Assembly: GCA_902465265.1 (NCBI GenBank) | Contig: CABQMF010000006.1 | Span: 7,681-71,680 of the forward strand | Source: an uncultured Collinsella sp. | GTDB lineage: Bacteria > Actinomycetota > Coriobacteriia > Coriobacteriales > Coriobacteriaceae | Direction of reading: 5' to 3' | Length of the DNA: 64,000 bases | In this document: in pieces, positions 16,610 through 26,421 of the stretch | How the letters are laid out: the number at the start of each line of letters is the position of its first letter | Numbering within the stretch: position 1 is the stretch's first letter | Program-made: the position numbers and the translations under genes | Notes under the pieces: model-generated | The model's database searches: none | Seen by the model: the letters and a program-made list of their open reading frames with translations, nothing else | Told to the model about the DNA's origin: nothing

Positions 16610-19324
16610 ATGGCAAAAGTCCGTGTGTCCACCCTGGCCAAAGAGTTCGGCATGACCTCCAAGGAACTGATGGGTCATCTCGCCGAAATGAAGATTCCCG
16701 CTAAGTCCGCTTCCTCCGCCCTGGAGGACGCTTACGTCGCCATGGTCCGCAAGCAGCTCGCCTCGGTGATCGAGGCCCGCGCCCAGGAAGTCGAGGCCGC
16801 CAAGCAGGCCGAGGAACAGGCCGCTGCCGCCGAGGAGGCAGCACGCGCTGCCGAGGCAGAGCGCGAGCGCATCGCCGCCGAGAAGGCACGCGAGGAGGAG
16901 CGCCGCCAGTTCGCAGCCGCCCAGGCTGCCGAGGAGGCCGCCCGCGCCGAGGCCGAGGCTAAGAAGAAGGCCGAGCAGGAGCGCCTTGCCCGCGAGAAGG
17001 AGGAGGCTGCCCGCGAGGCCCAGCGCCGCGCCGTTCCCGCTTCCGATTCCGGTTCGCGTTTCCGTTCGCTGCTCGACCAGATCGCCGCACAGGAGACCGT
17101 GCTCAAGGAGAAGAAGGACGCCGAGGAGAAGGCCAAGGCCGAGCGCGCTGCCGAGCGCGGCAACCGTCGTGGCGGCAACAACGACCGTCGCGGTGGCCGT
17201 CGTAACGATCGCAACGCCTCCGACAACAACTCCGAGCGCAACGCCTCCGAGAGCCGTCCCCACAGCCATCGCACCAACGCCAGCAACAACGTCGCTGCCG
17301 GTATGGACTTCCCCAACCCCGACAAGCAGGGCAAGGGCAAGAAGCGCAAGGGCGGTCACAACAACGAAGAGGACCACTACAGCCGCATGGCTCGCGAGGC
17401 CGAGGAGTACAGCCGCGAGAAGGTACTCGAGGAGGCTCGTGCCGCCGTCGAGGAGGCCTCTCGTGAGTCCACCGGTCGCCGCAAAAAGCGCAAGGAGAAG
17501 CGCGAGCGCGAGGCCGCAAAGGCTCAGGAGGAGCGCAAGATTGAGGAGGCGCTGGCCCAGGGCGTGAACCCCGAGGAGCTCGACGCCATCAAGGTTTCCC
17601 AGGGCGTTACCGTCCAGGAGCTCGCTGAGGCGCTCGACGTTCCGGCCAACGACATCATCAAGCGCCTGTTCCTGCTGGGCACGCCGCTTACCATGACGCA
17701 GTCCATGTCCGACGACCTCGTCGAGCTCGTTGCCGACGACCTGGGCCGCCAGATCAAGATCATCACCCCCGAGGAGGAGAACACCTTCTCGTTCTATGAC
17801 GATCCCGCCGACCTTAAGCCGCGCGCCCCGGTCGTCACCGTCATGGGCCACGTCGACCACGGCAAGACGAGCCTCCTCGATGCCATCCGTCACACCGGCG
17901 TCGCTGCCGGCGAGGCGGGCGGCATTACGCAGGCCATCGGCGCTTCGCAGGTCATGATCAACGACCGCAAGATCACCTTCATCGATACCCCCGGTCACGC
18001 GACCTTTACGGCCATGCGTGCCCGCGGCGCCAAGGTGACCGATATCGTCATCCTGATCGTGGCCGCCGACGACGGCGTCATGCCCCAGACCATCGAGTCG
18101 ATCAACCACGCCAAGGCCGCCGGCGTTCCCATCGTCGTCGCCGTCAACAAGATCGATAAGCCGGGTGCCAACCCCGACCGTGTGCGCCAGGAGCTCACCG
18201 AGTACGGCATCATCCCCGAGGAGTGGGGCGGACAGAACATGTTCGTCAACATCTCGGCCAAGCAGAAGATTGGTATCGACGACCTGCTCGAGACCGTGCT
18301 GCTCCAGGCCGACGTGCTCGAGCTCAAGGCCAACCCTGACACCTTCGCTTCGGGCAACGTCCTCGAGGCTAAGCTCGATAAGGGCCGCGGCTCGGTTGCC
18401 ACCGTGCTCGTGACCCGCGGTACCCTGCACGTGGGCGACACGCTGGTCGCCGGCCTCACCTATGGCCGCGTCCGCGCCATGCTCGACCCCAAGGGCAACG
18501 CCGTTACCGAGGCCGGTCCTTCCGACGCCGTCGAGATCTTGGGTCTGCAGTCCGTCCCCAACGCCGGCGACGAGTTCCGCGTATTCGAGGACGAGCGCGA
18601 GGCCCGCGCCCTGGCCGACGAGCGTTCACTCAAGGCCCGTATCGAGGAGCAGAGCCGCGTGAAGCACGTGACGCTCGAGAACCTCTTCGAGACCATCGCC
18701 GACGCCGAGGTCAAGGAGCTCAACCTGATCATCAAGGCCGACGTCCAGGGCTCCATCGAGGCCCTTCAGGACTCCCTCGACAAGATGGATCAGTCCGAGG
18801 TGCGCATCAACACGATTCACTCCGCGGTCGGCGCCATCAACGAGACCGACGTCGTCCTGGCCGACGCCTCCAACGCCATCATCATTGGCTTTGGCGTCCG
18901 TCCCGACGGCAAGGCCCGCTCCGCCGCCGAGCGCGAGGGCGTCGAGATCCGTTGCTACGACGTCATCTACAAGTGCCTCGAGGATCTCGACGCTGCCCGC
19001 ATCGGCATGCTCAAGCCCACCGAGGTTGAGGTCTCCACGGGTACTGCGACCGTCCTGGACACCTTCAAGGTGCCCAAAGTCGGTATCGCCGCCGGTGTCC
19101 GCGTCGAAGAGGGCGAGATCGCCGCGACCGATTCCGTGCGCCTGGTGCGCGACGGCATTGTGGTCTTCAACGGCAAGATCGCCTCGATGCGCCACTACAA
19201 GGACGAGGCCAAGAGCCTCAAGAGCGGCTCCGAGGGCGGTATTGGCCTGGAGAACTTCCAGGACATCAAGCCTGGCGACACCATTGAGGGCTACCGCATC
19301 GACCAGGTTGCCCGTACCGAGTAG
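16610..19324 (+). CDS. infB: Translation initiation factor IF-2
   Basis: 904 residues. After an IF2-N helical module (1-50) comes a long low-complexity, Ala/Glu/Arg-rich region (about 60-310), which is the source of length variation in this family and also of many false reverse-strand frames. A second IF2-N module (about 330-385) precedes the GTPase domain: GHVDHGKT at 413-420 (G1), DTPGH (G3), NKID (G4). Domains II, III and IV follow (RVKHVTLENLF, VEVSTGTATVLDTFKVPKVG). It brings initiator tRNA to the ribosome. The preceding 90 bases hold no ylxR or L7Ae-type gene, only a small GGCACC hairpin. Confidence 0.97.
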   Translation: MAKVRVSTLAKEFGMTSKELMGHLAEMKIPAKSASSALEDAYVAMVRKQLASVIEARAQEVEAAKQAEEQAAAAEEAARAAEAERERIAAEKAREEERRQFAAAQAAEEAARAEAEAKKKAEQERLAREKEEAAREAQRRAVPASDSGSRFRSLLDQIAAQETVLKEKKDAEEKAKAERAAERGNRRGGNNDRRGGRRNDRNASDNNSERNASESRPHSHRTNASNNVAAGMDFPNPDKQGKGKKRKGGHNNEEDHYSRMAREAEEYSREKVLEEARAAVEEASRESTGRRKKRKEKREREAAKAQEERKIEEALAQGVNPEELDAIKVSQGVTVQELAEALDVPANDIIKRLFLLGTPLTMTQSMSDDLVELVADDLGRQIKIITPEEENTFSFYDDPADLKPRAPVVTVMGHVDHGKTSLLDAIRHTGVAAGEAGGITQAIGASQVMINDRKITFIDTPGHATFTAMRARGAKVTDIVILIVAADDGVMPQTIESINHAKAAGVPIVVAVNKIDKPGANPDRVRQELTEYGIIPEEWGGQNMFVNISAKQKIGIDDLLETVLLQADVLELKANPDTFASGNVLEAKLDKGRGSVATVLVTRGTLHVGDTLVAGLTYGRVRAMLDPKGNAVTEAGPSDAVEILGLQSVPNAGDEFRVFEDEREARALADERSLKARIEEQSRVKHVTLENLFETIADAEVKELNLIIKADVQGSIEALQDSLDKMDQSEVRINTIHSAVGAINETDVVLADASNAIIIGFGVRPDGKARSAAEREGVEIRCYDVIYKCLEDLDAARIGMLKPTEVEVSTGTATVLDTFKVPKVGIAAGVRVEEGEIAATDSVRLVRDGIVVFNGKIASMRHYKDEAKSLKSGSEGGIGLENFQDIKPGDTIEGYRIDQVARTE

Positions 19325-19335
19325 GGGGTAGCGCT

Positions 19336-19746
19336 ATGAAGCAAACGCAGGCAACCCGCCGTCTGGGCGAGCAGCTTCGCGAGAAGCTCGGTTATATCCT
19401 GCTCTTTGAGGTTTCCGATCCGCGTCTCGACCTGGTTACCCTGACCGCGGTCGAGGTCGCGGTGGACCGTTCGTTCGCGCGCGTGTACGTGTCGTGCGAC
19501 GCGAGCCGCTACGACGAGGTCATGGAGGCGCTCGCCAGCGCCAAGGGCCGCATTCGTAGCCTGTTGGCCCGCTCGCTCGATTGGCGCGTTACGCCCGAGC
19601 TCGATTTTCGCATCGATCGCTCGACCGATGAGGCCGAGCGCATCACGCGTGCGCTGGAAAACGTTCCCGCCACGCTTGCGATCGAAAAGGACGAGGACGG
19701 CTATCCAATAGCGGATGCCGCCCAGGAGGCAGCTTTTGATGAGTAA
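19336..19746 (+). CDS. rbfA: Ribosome-binding factor A
   Basis: 136 residues of KH-like fold, beginning KQTQATRRLGEQLREKLGYILLFEVSDPRLDLVTLT and with the family's DRSFARVYVS strand. RbfA binds the 16S 5' helix during cold adaptation and 30S maturation. It starts 11 bases after infB and its stop overlaps the nrnA start, so it belongs to the same operon. An acidic tail of about 20 residues (DEDGYPIADAAQEAAFDE) is slightly longer than usual. Confidence 0.94.
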   Translation: MKQTQATRRLGEQLREKLGYILLFEVSDPRLDLVTLTAVEVAVDRSFARVYVSCDASRYDEVMEALASAKGRIRSLLARSLDWRVTPELDFRIDRSTDEAERITRALENVPATLAIEKDEDGYPIADAAQEAAFDE

Positions 19747-20782
19747 TTCCGCCGACCTCGCATCGTGCGAGTCTGCAGATATTCAGCGACGCATCCTCGA
19801 GCTCATCGAGGGTGCGTCCTCCATTGCGATTTCGGGACATACGTCTCCCGATGGCGACGCCCTGGGCTCCGTGCTGGGCCTGGGCTTATCGCTTATGAAG
19901 TTTTTCCCCAACAAGGACATTGCCCTGCTGCTGGCAGACGATGATCCGGTTCCGCGCATCTACCGCTTTATGGAGGGCGCCGACCGTCTGGTGCCGGCAT
20001 CTGCGTATACCGGCAATCCGGACCTGTTCATCTCGGTGGACGTGCCGGTCGTCGAGCGTCTGAACAACTCAGCCGAGGTGCTTCACCGCTCGTCGCATGT
20101 GGTGTGCTTCGATCACCATCCGGCGCGCGAGGAATTTGCCGAGCTGAGCCTGAGGTGCGTCGACGCCGCTGCCTGCGCCATGATCATCGACCGCTTTTTG
20201 GATAATTGCGGCATTGTGGCTCGCGATGGTGTCGCGACCTGCCTTCTGTGCGGCCTGGTGACCGATACCGGTCGTTTTCAGTACCAAAACGCCGATGCCG
20301 CTGCGTTCCATGCCGCCTCGCGCCTGGTCGCGCACGGTGCCGATCCGGCGCGTGTTGCGCTCGAGGTCTACCAGAGCATGCGCGTAGAGTTCTTGCATCT
20401 CAAGTCCATCGTTATGGGCCGCATCAAGACCGTGGCGCACGGTCGCGTGGCATATAGTTATGCGTTCCAGAGCGACCTCGAGGCCTGCGGCGTCACTTCG
20501 GACGAGTGCGACGGCCTGGTCGATGTGGTGCGTTCGGTGATGGGCGTGGAGGTCTGCCTGTTCCTGAAAGGCATTGAGGGCGATACCAAGGTGCGCGGCA
20601 ACCTGCGCTCCAAGGGCGACCTCGATGTGTCCGAGATCGCTGCCAACTTTGGCGGTGGCGGGCATCATGCCGCCGCCGGCTTTTCCAACAACGGAACGAT
20701 TCGCGAGACGCTCGCCGTTGCACTTCCCATGCTGGCCGAGCTGGTAGGGGAGGATCCCGCTTCGGTGACCGTCGAGCTCTAA
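19739..20782 (+). CDS. nrnA: DHH/DHHA1 nanoRNase / pAp phosphatase
   Basis: ATG 19739 follows a GGAGG site inside rbfA and gives 347 residues; an in-frame codon at 19715 has no ribosome site. The DHH domain shows SGHTSPDGDALGSVLGL, VDVP and DHHP, all metal ligands; the DHHA1 domain ends in NFGGGGHHAAAGF. The enzyme degrades two- to five-base RNAs and removes phosphate from pAp. Its place between rbfA and truB is the normal one in Gram-positives. The start overlaps rbfA by eight bases, which implies coupled translation. Confidence 0.93.
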   Translation: MSNSADLASCESADIQRRILELIEGASSIAISGHTSPDGDALGSVLGLGLSLMKFFPNKDIALLLADDDPVPRIYRFMEGADRLVPASAYTGNPDLFISVDVPVVERLNNSAEVLHRSSHVVCFDHHPAREEFAELSLRCVDAAACAMIIDRFLDNCGIVARDGVATCLLCGLVTDTGRFQYQNADAAAFHAASRLVAHGADPARVALEVYQSMRVEFLHLKSIVMGRIKTVAHGRVAYSYAFQSDLEACGVTSDECDGLVDVVRSVMGVEVCLFLKGIEGDTKVRGNLRSKGDLDVSEIAANFGGGGHHAAAGFSNNGTIRETLAVALPMLAELVGEDPASVTVEL

Positions 20783-20797
20783 CATTTTGGATGGTAC

Positions 20798-21730
20798 ATG
20801 GCTCGTCGTACGCCTTCTCAATTGAATATGCTGCTCGCCGTCGATAAGCCGGTGGGCTGTACGTCCCACGACGTGGTATCGCAGTGCCGACGCGCCCTCC
20901 ATGAGCGACGCGTCGGCCATGCCGGTACGCTCGACCCCATGGCCTCGGGTGTCATGGTGGTGGGCGTGGGCCAGGCGACCCGTCTGCTGGGCATGCTAAC
21001 CCTCGATACCAAAAGTTATGTCGCCGACATTTCGTTTGGTATCGAGACCAATACCGATGACGCGGAGGGCGAGGCTGTTCGCACGGTGCCCGTTGCCCCC
21101 GAGCTGCGCGATCTCGCTTACGCCCGTGAGCAGCTGGCCGCTATGCTTGGCCCGCAGATGCAGGTGCCGCCAGCGTTTTCGGCCATCTCGGTCAATGGCG
21201 TTCGCGCCTATAAGAGCGCTCGCGAGGGCAATGCGGTTGACTTGCCTCCGCGCCCCGTCGAGGTCTATGCCGCCGACCTGATCGCCGTGAGCGGCGAGGG
21301 CGATACGTGCGTCTGGACCGTGGCATTTTCGGTAAGCAAGGGCACCTACATTCGTGCGCTCGCTCGCGATCTGGGTCGTGCCTGTGATAGTGCTGCGCAT
21401 ATTTCCGCGCTGCGCCGTACGGCCTCCGGCGTGGTTTCCATTGGCGCCTGCCATGCGGTAGAGGAGCTCTCTGCCGAGTCCGCTGCCGGCTTCGCTCTGG
21501 ATCCTATCGCCGCCCTTGGTGCCACGCGTGTCGATTTGCCGGGCAATCTTGCAGACGACCTGCTTTGTGGTCGCCGCATTCCCGTTGAACGCGCGCTTGC
21601 GGATTTCGATATGGCGAAGGCGCCGTTCGCGCTCGTGCTCGAGGGTGGACTGAAGGCGCTTGCTCGTATCGAGGGCGGCCGCTTTGTGATGGAGCACGTC
21701 TTTCCGCAGGCGATCGGCGGTGTTCGATGA
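20798..21730 (+). CDS. truB: tRNA pseudouridine-55 synthase
   Basis: 310 residues. The catalytic aspartate is Asp46 in GHAGTLDPMASGVMVV; VDKPVGCTSHDVV at 15-27 and SKGTYIRALARDLG are the other family motifs. The C-terminal 60 residues take the place of a PUA domain. It makes the universal T-loop pseudouridine. The stop overlaps the ribF start (ATGA), so truB and ribF are coupled. Confidence 0.96.
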   Translation: MARRTPSQLNMLLAVDKPVGCTSHDVVSQCRRALHERRVGHAGTLDPMASGVMVVGVGQATRLLGMLTLDTKSYVADISFGIETNTDDAEGEAVRTVPVAPELRDLAYAREQLAAMLGPQMQVPPAFSAISVNGVRAYKSAREGNAVDLPPRPVEVYAADLIAVSGEGDTCVWTVAFSVSKGTYIRALARDLGRACDSAAHISALRRTASGVVSIGACHAVEELSAESAAGFALDPIAALGATRVDLPGNLADDLLCGRRIPVERALADFDMAKAPFALVLEGGLKALARIEGGRFVMEHVFPQAIGGVR

Positions 21731-22734
21731 TGCTGGCGCCCCACGAGCTCGCGCGTATCTTTTTCGCGGGTGAGTTGGATGAGGCCCGTATCGTTTCTGC
21801 CGATGCATTTGATGGATGCGAGTTCTTGGGTGCCGCTTCGATCGCCATTGGCGTGTTTGATGGCGTACATCGTGGGCACCAAGAGCTGATCGATGCGGTT
21901 ATTCGCGATGCGCATGACCACGGCAGCAGAGCGGTCGTGGTCACCTTCGATCCTGATCCGGACGTCGTGGTGAGTCCTTCGCCCGCTCAAAAATTGATGA
22001 CGACGGCCGACCGCTTGCATGCCCTGGCTCAAACCGGGGTCGATGCGGTGGTGGCCGTTCCCTTTACGCCCGCCGTGGCGGCACTCGACCATGTCGGGTT
22101 TCTGGCGCTGTTGTCGCGTGTTGTCGACATTCGCTCCATTCGTGTAGGCAGCGACTTTAGGCTCGGCCGCGGCGGCGCTTCGGGCGTTGCCGAGATGCGC
22201 GCCTGGGGCACTGAGCGTGGGGTTGACGTTTACGGTCACGACCTGCTCTGCGTTAACGGGCAGTCCATCTGCGCCACTCGTATCCGCCATGAGCTGGGTC
22301 AGGGTCATGTGGAGCTGGCCGCAGAGCTTCTCGGCCGTCCCTATATGCTGCGCGGTGTTGTGGCGGCTGGCCGTCACGAGGGCTCCGACATGGGCTTTCC
22401 CACGGCAAACATCCAGGTGCCCGACGGCATCCAAGTGCCTGCCGATGGCGTCTATGAGGGTCTGGTGCTGGTCGGCGATAACGTATGGCCTGCTGCCGTA
22501 AACGTCGGCCTGCCGCCGACCTATGCCGATGATGCCGCCTCGGCGCATCTCGAGGCCAACTTGATCGGCTATGCGGGTGACCTGTATGGCGCCTCGGTGT
22601 CGCTGGCATTTACGCGCTGGCTGCGTCCGTCTCGCGTGTTCGATTCCCTGGACGAGTTGATCGCGACCGTCGAGGGTAATATCGACGATATCCGTCATAA
22701 CTTGGGTGAGCAGGGGGTGAGCATCCGTGATTAG
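21727..22734 (+). CDS. ribF: Bifunctional riboflavin kinase / FAD synthetase
   Basis: 335 residues. The N-terminal nucleotidyltransferase half contains IGVFDGVHRGHQELI (the HxGH-type site) and TRIRHELGQGHVELAAELLGRPY; the C-terminal kinase half contains GRHEGSDMGFPTANI and NVGLPPTY. The pair of activities turns riboflavin into FMN and FAD. Starts at the ATG that overlaps the truB stop; a second ATG follows immediately. Overlaps dnaG by eight bases, an unusual linkage, since rpsO often follows ribF elsewhere. Confidence 0.95.
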   Translation: MMLAPHELARIFFAGELDEARIVSADAFDGCEFLGAASIAIGVFDGVHRGHQELIDAVIRDAHDHGSRAVVVTFDPDPDVVVSPSPAQKLMTTADRLHALAQTGVDAVVAVPFTPAVAALDHVGFLALLSRVVDIRSIRVGSDFRLGRGGASGVAEMRAWGTERGVDVYGHDLLCVNGQSICATRIRHELGQGHVELAAELLGRPYMLRGVVAAGRHEGSDMGFPTANIQVPDGIQVPADGVYEGLVLVGDNVWPAAVNVGLPPTYADDAASAHLEANLIGYAGDLYGASVSLAFTRWLRPSRVFDSLDELIATVEGNIDDIRHNLGEQGVSIRD

Positions 22735-24841
22735 CGATGAAGAAAAAGATCAGGTACGCGCGGCGTCGGACCTGGTTGCCATCGTGCAGGAGACGGTTGA
22801 GCTCAAGCCCCGCGGCCATGAGTTTTGGGGCTGCTGCCCGTTTCATGGCGAAAAGACCCCATCGTTTCACATTATCCCTGCTACGCAGGTGTGGCACTGC
22901 TTTGGCTGCGGCGAGGGCGGCGACGTCTTTACCTATATCATGAAGCGCGAGAACCTGAGCTTTCCCGAGTCGATCCGCTATTTGGCCGATCGTGCGGGCA
23001 TTGAACTGCACGATACCGGTGCGCAGCGCGATCGCGGCACCAAGCGTGCCCGCATCTACGACCTGTGCGCCGAGACGGCTCAGTTCTACCACACCATGCT
23101 TATGCGCGGTAAGGACAGCCGTCCGCGCGAGTACTTTGCCAGTCGTGGCATGGGCGGAGATGTCTGTCGCCGCTACTGCCTGGGCTTTGCGCCGGGTCGC
23201 AACGCGCTGGTGTCGCATCTGTCGCAGGCGGGCTTTACCCCGCAGGAGATGATCGATGCCAACGTGGCCGTGAGCCGTGGGCGCGGGCAGCTCGCGGACC
23301 GTTTTTACGACCGCGTGATGTTTCCCATCTTTGATGAGCAGGGTCACAATATCGCCTTTGGCGGGCGCATCATGGGCGATGGTCAGCCTAAGTACCTCAA
23401 CACCGCCGAGACGAGCGTGTTTCATAAAAAGCGAAACCTCTATGGCTTTAACTGGGCCAAGGAGTTTATCGTCGCGCAGGATACCGCCATCGTGGTGGAG
23501 GGCTATACCGACTGCATCGCCTGCTGGGAGGCAGGGATCAAAAACGTCGTTGCCACGCTGGGCACGGCGCTGACGGAACATCACGTTAAGACACTCACCC
23601 GTTTTGCCAAGCGCATTGTATATATGTTCGATGGCGACGCTGCCGGTCAAAAGGCTGCCCGTCGCGCGATTCAGTTTATCGAGCAGGATTCGATGGACCT
23701 GCGCTGCGTGGTGCTTCCCGACGGCAACGACCCCATGGAGTTCATCACGGCGCATGGCGGCCAGGAACTTCAGGCGCGCATTGACGCGGCCGAGCCCCTC
23801 ATGGACTTTGTCTATCGTTCGCTGCAGGAGTCGAGCGACATTACCACGCCGGGCGGTCGCGCCAAAGCGCTCGAGGACGCGCTGACGCTCATCTACCCGC
23901 TGCGTGACAGTTATATGATCGACACGTACTTTATCCAGATTGCCGATCTGCTGGGTTTGGACCTGGAGACCGTGCGTGCGAGCTCCGGCCGTGTGTTTCG
24001 CGATGTCGCCAAGCGAGAGGACGGCGAGCGCCGGCGTGAGCAGAGCTACGAGCGTCAACGCGCGCAAGCCGAGCGCGCGGGCAGCGCGGGCGGTCGGGCG
24101 TCTGGTTCGCAGGGGACGTCTCGCGGTGCCAGGGCCGCGGGTGCGACGCCACCGGTGTCCGCACCGGTCGAGGAGGACCCGTACGACTACGTTCCGCTTG
24201 ATGCCTATGGTGCCGCGCCGGTGGAGGTCGACGAGGATTTGCCGCCAATCGATGTGCCAGCGGGGATGGAAAGCGCTGCGCCCGTTGCCGATAGTTCAAG
24301 CGCGGCGGCAGCTCCGTCGATGCCGATTGTTTTGACCGATCTGGAGCGGAAATCCCTGGCGGGGGAGCGTGAGCTGCTGACGATGCTCACGAGCTACCCC
24401 GATCTGTTCCGCACGTATGCCGACCGCATTTGTTCTATCGAGTGGGTTGACCCGCGTCACGAGTCCATTGCGTGGGCCGTGCTCGCGACACCACCGGGAA
24501 CCGATCCTGCGGCCTGCATGGATGCGGCGCGTGCGGTGTGTCCCGAGGCGGCGTCGCTCGTCAGCGCCGGGCGCATCTCGGCAACGAGTAAGCACCCGAC
24601 CGAGACGAATATCGTCTTTATGCTCGATACGCTCGAGCTCTACACCATCAAACGTCGCATGCGAGCCGCGCAGGCCAAGTTGCGCCAGGACCGTTCACTC
24701 GACGATGAGGCCCGTCGCGTGCTGACGATGCAGGCGGTGCAAGATTCACAGCGCCAGCGCGAGCTCCAAAAGTCGATCGGTGGCGTGGCCGACCCGTTCC
24801 GTTTGATCGGTTTGGAGACCGCGGGTGCCGATCAGGCCTAG
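22727..24841 (+). CDS. dnaG: DNA primase
   Basis: 704 residues from a GTG start inside ribF (GAGCAGGGG lies just upstream). The zinc ribbon is CHC2 type: Cys37, His40, Cys58, Cys61. The TOPRIM core shows VVEGYTDCIACWEAG, GTALTEHHV and YMFDGDAAGQKAARR, with the acidic residues that bind metal. A low-complexity linker (about 435-530, Arg/Ala/Pro rich) leads to the C-terminal helicase-binding domain. It lays RNA primers at replication forks. Joined by overlap to the translation operon upstream; rpoD follows after 110 bases, the primase/sigma linkage known as the macromolecular synthesis arrangement. Confidence 0.95.
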   Translation: MISDEEKDQVRAASDLVAIVQETVELKPRGHEFWGCCPFHGEKTPSFHIIPATQVWHCFGCGEGGDVFTYIMKRENLSFPESIRYLADRAGIELHDTGAQRDRGTKRARIYDLCAETAQFYHTMLMRGKDSRPREYFASRGMGGDVCRRYCLGFAPGRNALVSHLSQAGFTPQEMIDANVAVSRGRGQLADRFYDRVMFPIFDEQGHNIAFGGRIMGDGQPKYLNTAETSVFHKKRNLYGFNWAKEFIVAQDTAIVVEGYTDCIACWEAGIKNVVATLGTALTEHHVKTLTRFAKRIVYMFDGDAAGQKAARRAIQFIEQDSMDLRCVVLPDGNDPMEFITAHGGQELQARIDAAEPLMDFVYRSLQESSDITTPGGRAKALEDALTLIYPLRDSYMIDTYFIQIADLLGLDLETVRASSGRVFRDVAKREDGERRREQSYERQRAQAERAGSAGGRASGSQGTSRGARAAGATPPVSAPVEEDPYDYVPLDAYGAAPVEVDEDLPPIDVPAGMESAAPVADSSSAAAAPSMPIVLTDLERKSLAGERELLTMLTSYPDLFRTYADRICSIEWVDPRHESIAWAVLATPPGTDPAACMDAARAVCPEAASLVSAGRISATSKHPTETNIVFMLDTLELYTIKRRMRAAQAKLRQDRSLDDEARRVLTMQAVQDSQRQRELQKSIGGVADPFRLIGLETAGADQA

Positions 24842-24887
24842 ATGTTGTGGTCAACCAGCGTATTCTCGCCTATATCCTGTCTTTATT

Positions 24888-24918
24888 TTGGGTATAGACG
24901 TTCATGTGTGTGCTAAAG
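24888..24918 (+). promoter_or_regulatory. Possible rpoD promoter
   Basis: TTGGGT and TAAAGT are 19 bp apart, a wide spacing, in the short gap between dnaG and rpoD. Weak support only. Confidence 0.3.
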
Positions 24919-24951
24919 TATTGAGTCCTGTGGACTACGAAGGGAGAATCT

Positions 24952-26292
24952 GTGCCAAAAAAGACTGAGAGCACGGGTACTGGGCTGGAATCCTACGTTG
25001 CAAAGCTCATGGGCAACGGCTCAAACAGGACTTCGGTAACCGAGGACGAGATTCAGGTCGCCCTGAAGGATATCGATGTTTCTGATGAGCAGCTCAACGC
25101 GGTGTATTCCGCGCTGCGCAACAGCGGCATCCAGATTATCTCCGCGAGCGGAAACGACGACGCCTCGATGGGCGTCGACGATGACGATAACGATACCGAC
25201 GATTTCGACGATGACGAGCACGATTCCGGCTCGCTTGACGATCACGAGCTTAAGATGGCCCGCCAGGCCGATGCCGAGATGGGCTCTTCCAAGAGCAAGA
25301 AGAAGCGCACCGTGCGCACGTCTCGTTCGCGTTCGCGCGTGCGCGGCATCGATGCCTCCACGGTGATGCTGACCGGCGACCCGGTTCGTATGTACCTCAA
25401 GGAGATCGGCAAGGTCGACCTGCTGACCGCATCTGAAGAGGTCGATCTGGCCATGAAGATCGAGGCCGGTCTCGAGGCTACCGAGAAGCTCGAGGCTGCC
25501 GATGCAGGCGAGATCGAACTTACACGCGCCGAGATGCGTCGTCTTACGCGTATCGAGAACGTTGGTCTTGAGGCCAAGCAGGCGCTCATCAGCGCTAACC
25601 TGCGTCTGGTCGTATCCATCGCCAAGCGCTATGTCGGCCGTGGCATGCTGTTCCTGGATCTGATCCAGGAGGGCAACCTCGGTCTGATCCGCGCCGTCGA
25701 GAAGTTCGACTACCAGAAGGGCTTCAAGTTCTCCACGTACGCCACGTGGTGGATCCGTCAGGCCATTACGCGCGCTATTGCCGACCAGGCCCGTACCATC
25801 CGTATTCCCGTGCACATGGTCGAGACCATCAACAAGCTCGTACGCGTGCAGCGCCAGCTCCTCCAGGACCTGGGTCGCGACCCGACCCCCGAGGAGATCG
25901 GTGCCGAGATGGACATGAGCGCCGACCGCGTCCGCGAGATTCAGAAGATTTCGCAGGAGCCCGTGTCGCTCGAGACCCCGATCGGCGAGGAAGAGGATTC
26001 CCAGCTGGGCGACTTCATCGAGGACTCCCAGGCTATCGTTCCGCCCGATGCCGCTAGTTTCTCCATGCTGCAGGAGCAGCTCACCCAGGTGCTCGATTCG
26101 CTTGCCGATCGCGAGCGCAAGGTTATCGAGCTGCGTTTTGGCCTTGTCGACGGACATCCCCGCACGCTCGAGGAAGTCGGTCGCGAGTTTGGCGTCACGC
26201 GCGAGCGTATCCGCCAGATCGAGTCCAAGACCCTGGCCAAGCTCCGCCACCCGAGCCGTTCCAGCAAGCTCAAGGACTACATCGAAAGCTAG
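24952..26292 (+). CDS. rpoD: Principal vegetative sigma factor (RpoD/SigA)
   Basis: 446 residues, GTG start after GAAGGGAGAA. A region 1.1-like helical domain (about 10-60) leads into an acidic, Asp-rich stretch (65-100) and a basic stretch (KKKRTVRTSRSRSRVR), typical of actinobacterial primary sigmas. Region 1.2/2 (DPVRMYLKEIG; DLIQEGNLGLIRAVEKFDYQKGFKFSTYATWWIRQAI), region 3 (IRIPVHMVETINKL) and region 4 (VTRERIRQIESKTLAKLRHPSR) are complete. It directs RNA polymerase to -10/-35 promoters. Terminated by a strong hairpin. Confidence 0.97.
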   Translation: MPKKTESTGTGLESYVAKLMGNGSNRTSVTEDEIQVALKDIDVSDEQLNAVYSALRNSGIQIISASGNDDASMGVDDDDNDTDDFDDDEHDSGSLDDHELKMARQADAEMGSSKSKKKRTVRTSRSRSRVRGIDASTVMLTGDPVRMYLKEIGKVDLLTASEEVDLAMKIEAGLEATEKLEAADAGEIELTRAEMRRLTRIENVGLEAKQALISANLRLVVSIAKRYVGRGMLFLDLIQEGNLGLIRAVEKFDYQKGFKFSTYATWWIRQAITRAIADQARTIRIPVHMVETINKLVRVQRQLLQDLGRDPTPEEIGAEMDMSADRVREIQKISQEPVSLETPIGEEEDSQLGDFIEDSQAIVPPDAASFSMLQEQLTQVLDSLADRERKVIELRFGLVDGHPRTLEEVGREFGVTRERIRQIESKTLAKLRHPSRSSKLKDYIES

Positions 26293-26301
26293 TCAAGCAA
26301 G

Positions 26302-26338
26302 AAGCGCCCTCAAGCACATCCGCTTGGGGCGCTTTCAT
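26302..26338 (+). terminator. rpoD terminator
   Basis: AAGCGCCCTCAAGC (26302-26315) pairs with GCTTGGGGCGCTT (26322-26334), with a one-base bulge; the T run is short. Confidence 0.8.
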
Positions 26339-26340
26339 GT

Positions 26341-26394
26341 AGTCATTGGGGACGTTCTTGAATGACTAGTCGTTTAAGAACGTCCCCAATGACT
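26341..26394. repeat. Palindromic repeat, GGGGACGTTCTT family, full copy
   Basis: A perfect 19 bp inverted repeat (26341-26359 with 26376-26394) surrounds a 16-base loop. Related sequence occurs as a half copy at 46648-46669 and as a full but diverged copy at 54102-54144. All three lie at gene 3' ends. Confidence 0.8.
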
Positions 26395-26421
26395 AGGTCG
26401 GAAAATTTCTTAAAAAAGTTC

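Noticed and set aside
26341..26394. CRISPR-like or attachment-site repeat after rpoD
   Set aside because: It is a single palindrome rather than an array of spaced repeats, and no integrase gene lies near the tRNA genes.
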